34,725 nt of DNA from Pseudomonas sp. SJZ079 (lineage in GTDB: Bacteria; Pseudomonadota; Gammaproteobacteria; Pseudomonadales; Pseudomonadaceae), in contig NZ_VIUH01000038.1 of the NCBI RefSeq assembly GCF_007993865.1, positions 1 through 34,725 on the forward strand. The letters are read 5' to 3'. Shown here piece by piece: positions 20,859-29,491 of this stretch. Every line of letters starts with the position of its first letter. Within the stretch, counting starts at the first letter, position 1. Under the pieces are notes generated by a model. The model did no database searches. It saw only the letters and a list, made by a program, of their open reading frames with translations, and was not told the DNA's origin. Both the position numbers and the translations under genes were made by a program.

Positions 20859-23651
20859 ATGGCGCTTGCGCTGATTATCGCCTTGCCATTTTTGGGGGTG
20901 ATATTTCCTCTATTAGCCGAGCGCGTGGGGCGCTCGGCCTGCTCCGTGGCGGCGGGGATAGCCCCACTCGCGGCACTGGTGATATTGCTTTCGCAACAGT
21001 CGGCGGTGTTCGCCGGCGAGGTGGTGCGGGTCAAGCTGGCATGGCTGCCGGCGCTGGGACTGAACCTGAGTTTGCGCCTGGACGGCCTGGGTTTCCTGTT
21101 TGCCTTGTTGATCCTCGGCATCGGTTTGCTGGTCATCCTCTATGCCCGTTACTACCTGGCGAAACAGGAGCCGATGGGGCGTTTCTTCGCGTTCTTGCTA
21201 CTGTTCATGGGTGCCATGCTCGGCGTGGTGCTGTCGGAAAACCTGCTGCTGATGTTGATGTTCTGGGAGCTGACCAGCCTGTCGTCGTTTCTCCTCATCG
21301 GCTACTGGAGCGCCCGCTCGGATGCCCGCAAGGGCGCGCGCATGGCCCTGGCGGTCACCGGTGGCGGCGGTCTGGCCTTGCTCGCGGGGATTTTGCTGAT
21401 CGGTCACATCGCCGGCAGCTTCGAATTGTCTCGGGTGCTCGCCTCCGGCTATGCCATTCGTGCTCATGAGCTCTACCCGCTGGCGTTAGTGCTGGTGCTG
21501 CTTGGCGTGTTCACCAAATCGGCGCAGTTTCCCTTCCATTTCTGGTTACCCCATGCGATGTCGGCACCGACCCCGGTCTCGGCCTATTTGCATTCGGCGA
21601 CCATGGTCAAGGCCGGGGTCTTCCTGTTGGCGCGCTTGTACCCGGCCCTGGCCGGTTCCGAGTGGTGGTTCTACCTGGTCAGTATCACCGGCCTGGTGAC
21701 CTTACTGGTGGGCGCGTGCATGGCCCTGTTTCAGCACGATTTGAAAGGCTTGCTGGCCTACTCGACCATCAGCCATCTGGGTCTGATAACCCTGTTGTTC
21801 GGTGTGGATACGCGCCTGGGTGCGGTGGCCGCGGTGTTCCATATCATCAACCATGCCACCTTCAAGGCCTCGCTGTTCATGGCCGCGGGGATCATCGATC
21901 ACGAGACGGGAAGCCGCGATATGCGGCGCATCAACGGTATGTGGAAGTACATGCCGCACACGGCGATGCTGGCCATGGTGGCAGCCTCGGCGATGGCCGG
22001 GGTGCCCTTGCTCAACGGCTTCCTGAGCAAGGAGATGTTCTTTAGCGAAACGCTCAATCTGCACATGCTCGGCAGCTTCAACTGGGTGATCCCGGCCGGT
22101 GCGACCCTGGGTGGGGTGTTTTCGGTGGCTTATTCGCTGCGCTTCATTCACGACGTGTTCTTCAATGGCGAGCCGATCAACCTGCCGAAGTACCCTCCGC
22201 ATGAACCGCCGCGCTATATGAAGGTGCCGGTGGAGGTGCTGGTGTTCCTCTGCCTGCTGGTCGGCATCGTGCCGGCCTACACCGTCGCGCCGCTGCTGGC
22301 GGCGGCTGCATCGGCCAGCCTGGGCGGTGAACTGCCGGTCTATAGCCTGGCCATCTGGCACGGCTTCAACTTGCCGTTGTTCATGAGCTTTATCGCGCTG
22401 TTCGGCGGCGTGCTGATCTACTCGTTCCGCCAACCCTTGTTCCGTTGGTATGCCGGCTTGCCGAGTATGGACGCCAAGCTGTTGTTCGAGCGTGGCGTGG
22501 TGTTGTTGGTACAGAGCTGCACCGCTATCACCCAGCGCCTAGAAAACGGCTCCTTGCAACGTTATCTGTCGTTGCTGCTGGGCGCTGCGCTGGTAGTGGT
22601 GACCCTCGGGCTGGGCCCCTTGCCGCAGGTCACAGGGTCGGTGGCGATGACCCCGATCAATGGCATCGGTGCCCTGGGCCTGGGGATTCTGGCCTTGGCG
22701 GCGCTGGTCACTGTGGTGTTCCATCGCCAGCGTCTGGTCTCGCTGCTGATGCTCAGCGTGGTTGGCTTGATGGTGGCCCTGGTGTTTGCCGGCTACTCCG
22801 CGCCGGATCTGGCGCTGACCCAGCTGTCGGTGGAAGTGGTGACCATCATCCTGCTGATGCTGGCGCTGTACTTCCTACCGGCGCAGACCCACGGCGAGTC
22901 GAGCAGTATTCGCGGTCTGCGCGACTTCATCCTGGCCATCGGCAGTGGGGTGATGGTAGCGATGCTGGTGTTCGCCGTGCTGACCCGGCCCTATGACAGC
23001 ATCTCCAGTTTCTTCCTGGCGAACAGCCTGTCCGGCGGTGGCGGCCACAATGTGGTCAACGTGATTCTGGTCGACTTCCGTGGTTTCGATACCCTGGGCG
23101 AAATCAGCGTCCTGGCGATTGCCGGTGTCGGTATTTACGCGATGCTCGACGGTCTGCGGCTGATCCAGCCGCGCGCCGATGCGCAAGGGCGCAGCTGGGC
23201 GCGCGACCGTCATCCGCTGATCCTCGCGACTCTGTCGCGGGTGTTGTTGCCGATGGCCCTGCTGATCTCGGTATTCATCTTCCTGCGCGGGCACAACCAG
23301 CCAGGCGGCGGTTTTATCGCCGGCCTGATCACCGCGGTGGCGCTGATTCTGCAGTACGTCGCCAGTGGTGTGCAGTGGACCCAGTCGCGCTTGCCGCTGA
23401 ACTATCACCGTATGTGCGGCGCCGGCGTCATGATCGCCGGGCTGACCGGCTTGGGTAGCTGGCTGTTCGGCAAACCATTCCTGACCTCGAGTTTTGGTCA
23501 TTTCGCTATTCCACTGGTGGGCGAGATCGAACTGGCCAGCGCCATGCTGTTCGACCTGGGCGTCTACCTCACCGTAGTCGGCGCGACCCTGCTGATTCTC
23601 GCCAACCTGGGTAAGTTGACCCAGGAAAAAGCCGGACAAGAGGTTCTTTGA
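20859..23651 (+). CDS. phaAB: Na+/H+ antiporter subunit A, fused with subunit B (PhaAB/ShaA/MrpA)
   Basis: The largest subunit of the multi-component cation/proton antiporter that exports Na+, and in some strains K+ or Li+, for pH and salt homeostasis. At 930 residues it is longer than a plain MrpA (about 770-800). The N-terminal two thirds are NuoL-like, with the membrane-buried E137 (LMFWELTSLSSF) and K220 (VFTKSAQFPFHFWLPHAM). The C-terminal part (from about 780) continues as an MrpB-like domain with FLRGHNQPGGGFIAGL. A/B fusion is the rule in Pseudomonas and rhizobial Pha1/Sha systems. AGAAGGGG lies 8 bases before the ATG. It is the first of six genes that touch or overlap. Confidence 0.95.
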   Translation: MALALIIALPFLGVIFPLLAERVGRSACSVAAGIAPLAALVILLSQQSAVFAGEVVRVKLAWLPALGLNLSLRLDGLGFLFALLILGIGLLVILYARYYLAKQEPMGRFFAFLLLFMGAMLGVVLSENLLLMLMFWELTSLSSFLLIGYWSARSDARKGARMALAVTGGGGLALLAGILLIGHIAGSFELSRVLASGYAIRAHELYPLALVLVLLGVFTKSAQFPFHFWLPHAMSAPTPVSAYLHSATMVKAGVFLLARLYPALAGSEWWFYLVSITGLVTLLVGACMALFQHDLKGLLAYSTISHLGLITLLFGVDTRLGAVAAVFHIINHATFKASLFMAAGIIDHETGSRDMRRINGMWKYMPHTAMLAMVAASAMAGVPLLNGFLSKEMFFSETLNLHMLGSFNWVIPAGATLGGVFSVAYSLRFIHDVFFNGEPINLPKYPPHEPPRYMKVPVEVLVFLCLLVGIVPAYTVAPLLAAAASASLGGELPVYSLAIWHGFNLPLFMSFIALFGGVLIYSFRQPLFRWYAGLPSMDAKLLFERGVVLLVQSCTAITQRLENGSLQRYLSLLLGAALVVVTLGLGPLPQVTGSVAMTPINGIGALGLGILALAALVTVVFHRQRLVSLLMLSVVGLMVALVFAGYSAPDLALTQLSVEVVTIILLMLALYFLPAQTHGESSSIRGLRDFILAIGSGVMVAMLVFAVLTRPYDSISSFFLANSLSGGGGHNVVNVILVDFRGFDTLGEISVLAIAGVGIYAMLDGLRLIQPRADAQGRSWARDRHPLILATLSRVLLPMALLISVFIFLRGHNQPGGGFIAGLITAVALILQYVASGVQWTQSRLPLNYHRMCGAGVMIAGLTGLGSWLFGKPFLTSSFGHFAIPLVGEIELASAMLFDLGVYLTVVGATLLILANLGKLTQEKAGQEVL

Positions 23652-23652
23652 G

Positions 23653-23982
23653 ATGGAAGCACTATTTGCCGGCGCGCTCGGCATTCTCACCGCCAGCGGC
23701 GTGTACCTGTTGCTGCGGGCACGCACCTTCCCGGTGGTGATGGGCCTGACGCTGATTTCCTACGCAGTAAACCTGTTTCTATTCGCCATGGGCCGCCTGC
23801 ATACCGGGGTGTCTTCGGTGATCGCGGCGGACGCTGTATACGGTGATCCGTTGCCGCAGGCACTGGTGCTCACCGCGATTGTGATCGGCTTTGCCATGAC
23901 CGCTTTCGTGGTGGTGTTGGCGCTACGCAGCGTCGGTGAAATGCAGACCGACCATGTCGATGGCCAGGAGCCCAAGCGATGA
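23653..23982 (+). CDS. phaC: Na+/H+ antiporter subunit C (PhaC/MrpC, NuoK-like)
   Basis: A 109-residue protein with three predicted membrane helices, homologous to the NuoK subunit of complex I. Family features are GVYLLLRARTFPVVMGLTLISYAVNLFLFAMG, the segment DPLPQALVLTAIVIGFAMTAFVVVL with the conserved D-P-L-P-Q-A-L-V-L-T, and the short cytoplasmic tail. The ATG is separated from the phaAB stop by one base (TGAGATG). The gene end overlaps phaD by four bases (ATGA), so expression is translationally coupled. Confidence 0.96.
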   Translation: MEALFAGALGILTASGVYLLLRARTFPVVMGLTLISYAVNLFLFAMGRLHTGVSSVIAADAVYGDPLPQALVLTAIVIGFAMTAFVVVLALRSVGEMQTDHVDGQEPKR

Positions 23983-25484
23983 ATCATGGCTTGGCTGTGC
24001 CAGTGCTGTTACCGATGTTGGTCGGTTGCCTGCTGTTGTTCGGCGCGCGCCTGAGCCTGCCGGTCAAGCGCGTGCTGTCGCTGACCGCGACCAGCCTGTT
24101 AGTGCCATTGAGCATGTGGCTGATGTGGCAGGCCGATCAGGGCGCGCTGCAGACCTATGCGATGGGTAATTGGCAACCGCCGTTCGGCATCATCCTGCTC
24201 CTCGACCGTCTGAGTGCGATGTTGTTGGTGGTTACCGCGGTCTTGGCGTTTTTCGCCTTGCTCTACGCGGTGCGCGGGGATGACGAGCGCGGGCGCAACT
24301 TCCATGCGTTGTTCCAGTTCCAGTTGATGGGGATCAACGGCGCCTTCCTCACCGGTGACCTGTTCAACCTGTTCGTGTTCTTCGAGATCCTGCTGATCGC
24401 CTCCTATTCGCTGCTGTTGCATGGCGGCGGACCGGAGCGGGTTCGCGCCGGCCTGCATTATGTGATTCTCAATCTGGTGGGCTCGGCCTTCTTCCTGATC
24501 GCCGTGGGTGTGCTGTATGGCATTACCGGCACCCTGAATATGGCCGATCTGTCCATTCGGGTAGCGGCGGCCGGTGCAGAGCAGGCGCCGTTGCTGGGGG
24601 CTGCCGGTTTGCTCTTGCTGGTGGTGTTCGGTCTGAAGGCGGCGTTTCTGCCGCTGTACTTCTGGCTGCCCAAGGCCTATGCGTCGGCGTCGGCGCCGGT
24701 GGCGGCACTCTTCGCCATCATGACCAAGGTTGGCCTGTATTCGATCCTGCGGGTGTACACGCTGATTTTCGGTGACGACGCCGGCAGCCTGGCGAACATG
24801 GCCGAGGCCTGGCTGTGGCCGCTGGCGCTGCTGACCATGGTCGGCGGAGTGATTGGCGCATTGGCGGCGACCAGTTTGCACGGCTTGTTGGCTTATCTGG
24901 TGGTGGTCTCGGTGGGCACTGTTCTCGCGGGGCTGGCCCAGGGTACGGCGGAGGCCTTGTCTGCCGCCTTGTTCTACCTGATTCACAGCAGTTGGATCGC
25001 CGGCGGCCTGTTCCTCCTGGCCGACCTGATCGCCCGCCAGCGCGGGGTGAAAACCACCGACCTGGTGCAAGGGCCGGAGTTACAGAATCCCCATCTGCTC
25101 GGTGGCCTGTTCTTTATCGGGGCGATAGCCGTGGCCGGTTTGCCGCCGCTGTCCGGCTTCGTCGGCAAGCTGTTGCTGCTGCGGGCAGTCGAGCCGGGCT
25201 TGCAGGCCCTGTTCCTGTGGCCGGTGGTGTTGGTGGGCGGCTTGGCCACCATGATCGGCCTCAGCCGCGCCGGCAGTACCCTGTTCTGGCGAGTGGGGCA
25301 GAGCCAGCTGGACAGTGCCGAACTGGACTACGGGCGTTTGATAGCCTGCGCCAGCTTACTGCTGCTCAGCCCGTTGCTGGTTGGCCTGGCCGCGCCGCTG
25401 CTGGCCTATGTCGATGCGACGGTCATTCAGTTGCACGATCTGCAACTCTATCGACAACTGGTGTTGCCGGGAGGTGCGTCATGA
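23979..25484 (+). CDS. phaD: Na+/H+ antiporter subunit D (PhaD/MrpD, NuoM/N-like)
   Basis: A 501-residue polytopic proton-channel-type subunit, a paralogue of subunit A and of complex I NuoN. The conserved glutamate is E136 in LFNLFVFFEILLIASYSLLLHGG, as in MrpD of Bacillus. The lysine-bearing segment LKAAFLPLYFWLPKAYASASAPV follows. The length is typical (about 490-500). The ATG overlaps the phaC stop by four bases and the gene ends with an overlap onto phaE, keeping all subunits in fixed stoichiometry. Confidence 0.96.
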   Translation: MNHGLAVPVLLPMLVGCLLLFGARLSLPVKRVLSLTATSLLVPLSMWLMWQADQGALQTYAMGNWQPPFGIILLLDRLSAMLLVVTAVLAFFALLYAVRGDDERGRNFHALFQFQLMGINGAFLTGDLFNLFVFFEILLIASYSLLLHGGGPERVRAGLHYVILNLVGSAFFLIAVGVLYGITGTLNMADLSIRVAAAGAEQAPLLGAAGLLLLVVFGLKAAFLPLYFWLPKAYASASAPVAALFAIMTKVGLYSILRVYTLIFGDDAGSLANMAEAWLWPLALLTMVGGVIGALAATSLHGLLAYLVVVSVGTVLAGLAQGTAEALSAALFYLIHSSWIAGGLFLLADLIARQRGVKTTDLVQGPELQNPHLLGGLFFIGAIAVAGLPPLSGFVGKLLLLRAVEPGLQALFLWPVVLVGGLATMIGLSRAGSTLFWRVGQSQLDSAELDYGRLIACASLLLLSPLLVGLAAPLLAYVDATVIQLHDLQLYRQLVLPGGAS

Positions 25485-25984
25485 AGGCGCGTCGCTGGTT
25501 CCCTCAGCCGTTGCTCAGCCTCTGCCTGCTGGCGGTCTGGCTGCTGCTGGCGAATGATTTCAGCCTCGGCCAGTGTCTGCTCGGCGCGTTGCTCGGCTGG
25601 TGTATTCCATTGGTCACCGAGGTGTTCTGGATCAATCCACCGCGGGTAGACAAGCCCTTCAAGCTCTGCCTGTTCTTCCTGCGCGTGCTCGGCGACATAG
25701 TGGTCGCCAATCTCGAAGTGGCGAAGTTGATCCTCAATCCGAAGGCCGAGATGCGCCCGGCGTTTGTCGAGATTCCCATTGAACTGGAAGACGAGCTGGC
25801 CCTGACCATGCTCGCCAGCATCATCTCCCTGACCCCGGGCACTGTGACCGCCGATATGAGCGACGACCGCAAGACCTTGCTGGTGCACGCCCTGGACGTG
25901 GCCGATGAGGCCCGCCTGATACGTGAGATCAAGACCCGCTACGAAGCGCCGTTGCTGGAGGTGTTCACATGCTCGACTACGTGA
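25481..25984 (+). CDS. phaE: Na+/H+ antiporter subunit E (PhaE/MrpE)
   Basis: A 167-residue subunit with N-terminal membrane helices (PLLSLCLLAVWLLLAN and QCLLGALLGWCIPLVTEVFW) and a soluble C-terminal domain. The family signature MLASIISLTPGTVTADMSDD is present, as is the late VHALDV segment. The role within the complex is structural or unknown. The ATG overlaps the phaD stop (ATGA). The open frame extends further upstream inside phaD, but that is not coding. The end overlaps phaF by 16 bases. Confidence 0.95.
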   Translation: MKARRWFPQPLLSLCLLAVWLLLANDFSLGQCLLGALLGWCIPLVTEVFWINPPRVDKPFKLCLFFLRVLGDIVVANLEVAKLILNPKAEMRPAFVEIPIELEDELALTMLASIISLTPGTVTADMSDDRKTLLVHALDVADEARLIREIKTRYEAPLLEVFTCSTT

Positions 25985-26238
25985 TTCCGCTGTGCCTGGC
26001 GATGATGGGCCTGGCCCTGGTGCTGACCTTGGCGCGGATGATCAAGGGGCCGGACCTGCCGGACCGCATTCTTGCCCTGGATACCCTGTACATCAACGCC
26101 ATCGCCTTGCTGGTGCTGTTCGGCGTGTGGCTGGACACCGGATTGTATTTTGAGGCGGCGCTGTTGATCGCCGTAATGGGCTTTGTCGGCACGGTAGCCG
26201 TGGCCAAATACCTGCTGCGTGGCGACATCATCGAATAA
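25969..26238 (+). CDS. phaF: Na+/H+ antiporter subunit F (PhaF/MrpF)
   Basis: An 89-residue, three-helix membrane protein with the family motif ARMIKGPDLPDRILALDTLYINAIALLVL and the later GFVGTVAVAKYLLRGDIIE. It starts inside the last codons of phaE (16-base overlap, preceded by GGAGGT within phaE). Subunits F and G are thought to form part of the cation path in Mrp complexes. Confidence 0.96.
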   Translation: MLDYVIPLCLAMMGLALVLTLARMIKGPDLPDRILALDTLYINAIALLVLFGVWLDTGLYFEAALLIAVMGFVGTVAVAKYLLRGDIIE

Positions 26239-26247
26239 GGAGCCGCA

Positions 26248-26580
26248 ATGAATAGCTGGATCGAAGCACTGGTCGCCCTGTTTCTCCTGGCGGGCAGTCT
26301 GTTTGCCCTGGTTGGCGCGATTGGTTTATACCGACTGCCGGATTTCTTCATGCGCCTGCACGCCCCGACCAAGTCGACCACCCTGGGCGTCGGCGGCATG
26401 GTCATCGCTTCATTGATCTACTTCAGCAGCCGTGGCGATGGCCTCAGCCTGCATGAGCTGCTGATCACCCTGTTTCTGTTCATCACCGCGCCGGTCAGCG
26501 CACACATGCTGGCCAAGGCCGCCCTGCAGCAGAAAGTGCGCCTGAGCGACAAGACCCACGGTAGGCCCTGGGAACAGTAA
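26248..26580 (+). CDS. phaG: Na+/H+ antiporter subunit G (PhaG/MrpG)
   Basis: A 110-residue, three-helix membrane protein. GAIGLYRLPDFFMRLHAPTKSTTLGVGGM is the canonical MrpG signature; LLITLFLFITAPVSAHMLAKAAL is the last helix. It starts 9 bases after the phaF stop with AAGGAG placed normally. It is the last subunit gene of the operon. No convincing terminator follows; the next 230 bases hold a REP-type repeat and then the exporter gene. Confidence 0.96.
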   Translation: MNSWIEALVALFLLAGSLFALVGAIGLYRLPDFFMRLHAPTKSTTLGVGGMVIASLIYFSSRGDGLSLHELLITLFLFITAPVSAHMLAKAALQQKVRLSDKTHGRPWEQ

Positions 26581-26609
26581 GGTGCCAGGGCAATTGCGGC
26601 ATGCGCGCC

Positions 26610-26638
26610 GGGTTTCGCTGCGCTCTACGCCAGCCTAC
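26610..26638 (+). repeat. 29-bp intergenic repeat, copy 1
   Basis: This 29-base sequence, beginning GGGTTTCGCTGCGCTC, occurs again as an exact reverse complement at 29433-29461. Its core resembles the REP-type intergenic repeats common in Pseudomonas. It lies 30 bases after phaG. Confidence 0.8.
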
Positions 26639-26813
26639 AGCTACACGACGTAAGCCTGGGCTGGGTGATTGAGGTGGGGGGGGCGCGGCATAAGCCTGCT
26701 GCGCGTCGTCCCTGCCGGTCCGCCACCCTTCAGCGCACACAGTTCAGGCGCCTGACTGTACCTGTCATCAACGCAACAGCCTCTCTACACTTGAGTCTTT
26801 GCGTGGGACTGAT

Positions 26814-27719
26814 ATGAGCGAGCAGGGCAGAGGTGTGGCAGTGATCTGCCTGATCGTGGCGACGGCGCTGTGGGGCAGTGCTTTTATCGCCCTGAAACTG
26901 GCGTTCACCGAGTTGCCCCCTTTGTGGGTGATCTTTGCGCGTATGGCCCTGGGCAGTCTGGTGTTCCTGCTCGCCTGGCGTTGGCGTGGACGGATGCAGT
27001 ATGACCGCGGCGACTGGAAATACCTGCTCGGTCTGGCCGCCTGCGAGCCCTGCCTGTACTTCATCTTCGAGGCGCTGGCGCTGCAGAACACCAGCGCCTC
27101 CCAGGCCGGCATGATCACCGCGTTACTGCCGCTGCTGGTGGCGATAGCCGCCTTTGTTTTCCTGCGCGAGCGCATCAGTCGCACCACCCTGGCCGGTTTT
27201 CTCCTGGCGATGTGCGGGGCGGTCGGTTTGAGTCTGGCCGGCAGCGCCGACGAGCATGCCAGCAACCCCATGCTGGGCAATTTCTACGAGCTGCTCGCCA
27301 TGCTCTGCGCCACCGGTTACACCCTGTTGGTCAAGCGCCTGTCCGCGCGTTATTCGGCGTTCATCCTCACCGCGATGCAGGCCTTTATCGGTACGCTGTT
27401 CTTCCTGCCGCTGGCCGCACTGGAAGCGCCCTTGCCCCAGACCATCAGTGCGCTGGGCGTGGCCACCTTGCTCTATCTGGGCGTGGTGGTCACCGTCGGC
27501 GCCTATGGCCTGTACAACTTCGGCATCAGTCGTTTGCCGGCCAGCGAAGCCTCGGGTTATACCAACCTGATTCCGCTGTTCACCCTGGCCTTCGCCGTGC
27601 CGCTGCTCGGCGAGACCCTGAATAACCTGCAGATGCTGGCTGCCGCCGTGCTGTTCGGCGGCGTCGCCCTGAGCCAGTGGCGCGGCGCAACGCCGGTACC
27701 GGTCGGCGTGCTGGATTGA
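26814..27719 (+). CDS. EamA/DMT family transporter
   Basis: A 301-residue, ten-helix drug/metabolite transporter. Two EamA repeats are visible. The first starts VAVICLIVATALWGSAFIALKLAF and ends before the hydrophilic loop SADEHASNP. The second starts GNFYELLAMLCATGYTLLVKRL and ends near LGETLNNLQMLAAAVLFGGVALSQW. The typical P-x-x-x-A-x-x-F/E elements (LLPLLVAIAAFVFLRERIS and LIPLFTLAFAVPLLGE) close each half. Members export amino acids or metabolites; the substrate cannot be read. The ATG at 26814 has only a weak ribosome site, and a TTG 15 bases upstream is the alternative. The PLP-enzyme gene begins 13 bases after the stop, so the two are probably co-transcribed and the exporter may handle a thiol or amino acid linked to that enzyme. 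Confidence 0.9.
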   Translation: MSEQGRGVAVICLIVATALWGSAFIALKLAFTELPPLWVIFARMALGSLVFLLAWRWRGRMQYDRGDWKYLLGLAACEPCLYFIFEALALQNTSASQAGMITALLPLLVAIAAFVFLRERISRTTLAGFLLAMCGAVGLSLAGSADEHASNPMLGNFYELLAMLCATGYTLLVKRLSARYSAFILTAMQAFIGTLFFLPLAALEAPLPQTISALGVATLLYLGVVVTVGAYGLYNFGISRLPASEASGYTNLIPLFTLAFAVPLLGETLNNLQMLAAAVLFGGVALSQWRGATPVPVGVLD

Positions 27720-27732
27720 AGAGGAACCGTTG

Positions 27733-28827
27733 ATGAGCGATTCGAGAAACTGGGCCCGCGAGGCGATCCGCATCATCGATGCGGATTTTCAGCGCAGTGC
27801 CGACACCCATTTGATTCCCCTGGAGCTGCCTGGCCTGCCCGGTATAGAGCTGTACTTCAAGGACGAATCCAGTCACCCCACCGGCAGTCTCAAGCACCGC
27901 TTGGCGCGTTCGCTATTCCTCTATGCCCTGTGCAACGGTTGGCTCAGGCCAGGTGCGCCGGTGATCGAGGCCTCCAGCGGTTCCACGGCCATCTCCGAAG
28001 CCTATTTCGCCCGTTTGCTGGGCCTGCCGTTTATCGCGGTGATGCCGGCCAGCACTTCGCAGGAGAAGATCGCGCAGATCGCCTTCTATGGCGGTCAGAG
28101 CCACCTGGTCAGCGATCCGACGCAGATCTATGCCGAGTCCGAACGCCTGGCCCGCGAGACGGGCGGCCACTTCATGGATCAGTTTACCTATGCCGAGCGC
28201 GCCACCGACTGGCGCGCCAACAACAACATCGCCGAGTCGATCTTCCAGCAACTGCAGCGCGAGCATCATCCCGAGCCCGCCTGGCTGGTCTCCAGCCCCG
28301 GCACCGGCGGCACACTGGCCACCCTGGGGCGTTACGTGCGCTACCGCCAGCACCACACCCGGGTGCTCTGTGCCGATGCCGAACGTTCGGTGTTCTTCGA
28401 CTATTACCGCAGCGGCGATGCCAGCCTGACCCTGGACTGCGGCTCGCGCATCGAGGGCATCGGCCGGCCGCGGGTCGAGGCCTCCTTCCTGCTCTCGGTG
28501 ATCGACGCCATGTGCAAGGTGCCGGACGCCCTGTCGCTGGCGGCCATGCACTACCTGGCGCGGCGACTCGGCCGGCGCGTCGGTGGTTCCAGCGGCACCA
28601 ACCTGATCGGTGCCTTACTGGTGGGCCAGCGCATGCTGGCGGCCGGGGAGCGTGGTTCGGTGGTGGCGATTCTCTGCGATGGCGGCGAGCGTTACGCCAC
28701 CACCTATTACAACAATGCCTGGCTGCATGCTCAGGGCTTCGACCTGGCGCCGTTGATCGATGCCGTGGCGGCCTGCGCCGAGCAGGGCGTGGCCTTGCCG
28801 GATGAGTTGCCCAGCGCTGGGCTCTAG
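27733..28827 (+). CDS. PLP-dependent cysteine synthase-like enzyme, possibly cysteine desulfhydrase (Cds1-like)
   Basis: This 364-residue fold-type II PLP enzyme has the lysine in ESSHPTGSLKHRLARSLFLY, with K54 as probable Schiff-base residue. The asparagine loop is replaced by VIEASSGSTAISEAYFARLLG. The phosphate-binding glycine loop is SSPGTGGTLATLG. The C-terminal half has GGSSGTNLIGALLVG and VAILCDGGERYATTYYN. The SSHPTGSLKHRLA form is that of the Cds1 group (L-cysteine desulfhydrase, releasing H2S), more than that of ordinary CysK or CysM; this is from memory. GAGGAA precedes the ATG at 27733; a TTG one codon earlier is less likely. It follows an exporter gene and precedes a GNAT gene. 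Confidence 0.85.
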   Translation: MSDSRNWAREAIRIIDADFQRSADTHLIPLELPGLPGIELYFKDESSHPTGSLKHRLARSLFLYALCNGWLRPGAPVIEASSGSTAISEAYFARLLGLPFIAVMPASTSQEKIAQIAFYGGQSHLVSDPTQIYAESERLARETGGHFMDQFTYAERATDWRANNNIAESIFQQLQREHHPEPAWLVSSPGTGGTLATLGRYVRYRQHHTRVLCADAERSVFFDYYRSGDASLTLDCGSRIEGIGRPRVEASFLLSVIDAMCKVPDALSLAAMHYLARRLGRRVGGSSGTNLIGALLVGQRMLAAGERGSVVAILCDGGERYATTYYNNAWLHAQGFDLAPLIDAVAACAEQGVALPDELPSAGL

Positions 28828-28830
28828 CGG

Positions 28831-28896
28831 CAGCCCGGATGCAATCCGGGAATGAGGCTTGCCTGCCGATAGACATCCCCGTATTTCATCCGGGCT
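28831..28896. repeat. REP-like inverted repeat between the PLP-enzyme and GNAT genes
   Basis: AGCCCGGAT (28832-28840) is the exact inverse of ATCCGGGCT (28888-28896). The left arm also folds alone: CCCGGAT, GCA, ATCCGGG (28834-28850). This is the form of a common Pseudomonas intergenic repeat. It may attenuate transcription but has no T-tract. Confidence 0.7.
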
Positions 28897-28923
28897 ACGA
28901 GTCCGCCAACGCCGGAGGATTAA

Positions 28924-29436
28924 ATGAACGAGCTTGAGCTACGCAGGGCCGTTGCACAGGATATCGCCGGTATGACTGAACTGATCTTCGCCCACGGCGT
29001 CACCCCCTGGAACCACCTGCCTCGCGCTGAGGTGACCGCACACCTGCAGGCCATCGCCGAGGATTCGGTGCAGGCGGTATTGGCCGAGCGCGACGGTAAA
29101 TTGCTGGGCTTTGTCAGCTTCGAGCTGTCGCGGCAGTTTGCCCGTTACCAACCGCCGCAGCGGCGAGAACAGGTGCATGCCTATATCTGCGAGGCGGTCA
29201 TTCATCGTGATATGGCCGGGCAGGGCCTGGGTTCGCGTCTACTGGGCGAGGCGGTTAACTGTCTCGTCGAACAGGGCGTGCAGGACATCTACATCGACCG
29301 CCACGAGGAAAACGCCGCCTCAGCCGGGATGATGCGCAAGGCCGGCTTCGTCGAACTCGACACCTTCGCCGACCCTACCCGTCGTCCCAATGGCTCGGGC
29401 CGTACCACTCTCTGCTGTCTGCGTATTCACCCGTAG
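28924..29436 (+). CDS. GNAT family N-acetyltransferase
   Basis: A 170-residue acetyltransferase that would transfer acetyl from acetyl-CoA to an amine. The CoA-binding motif A is RDMAGQGLGSRLLGEA (95-110), with Q-G-L-G at the pyrophosphate loop. Motif B is seen in IYIDRHEENAASAGMMRKAGFVEL. The N-terminal part (LRRAVAQDIAGMTELI) is the usual first strand and helix. Substrate is unknown. CGGAGGA lies at good spacing before the ATG. The gene is about 100 bases after the PLP-enzyme gene, with a REP-like inverted repeat between them. Confidence 0.92.
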   Translation: MNELELRRAVAQDIAGMTELIFAHGVTPWNHLPRAEVTAHLQAIAEDSVQAVLAERDGKLLGFVSFELSRQFARYQPPQRREQVHAYICEAVIHRDMAGQGLGSRLLGEAVNCLVEQGVQDIYIDRHEENAASAGMMRKAGFVELDTFADPTRRPNGSGRTTLCCLRIHP

Positions 29437-29461
29437 GCTGGCGTAGAGCGCAGCGAAACCC
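29433..29461 (-). repeat. 29-bp intergenic repeat, copy 2 (inverted)
   Basis: Exact reverse complement of 26610-26638. It begins 4 bases before the GNAT gene ends, so the repeat overlaps its stop codon. Together the two copies enclose the exporter, the PLP-enzyme and the acetyltransferase genes. Confidence 0.8.
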
Positions 29462-29491
29462 AGCATGTACAGCGCCATTGATGACCTTGTG

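Noticed and set aside
20859..23651. Over-long antiporter subunit A as a possible frameshift fusion
   Set aside because: A/B fusion at about 930 residues is the normal arrangement in Pseudomonas and related Pha/Sha systems.
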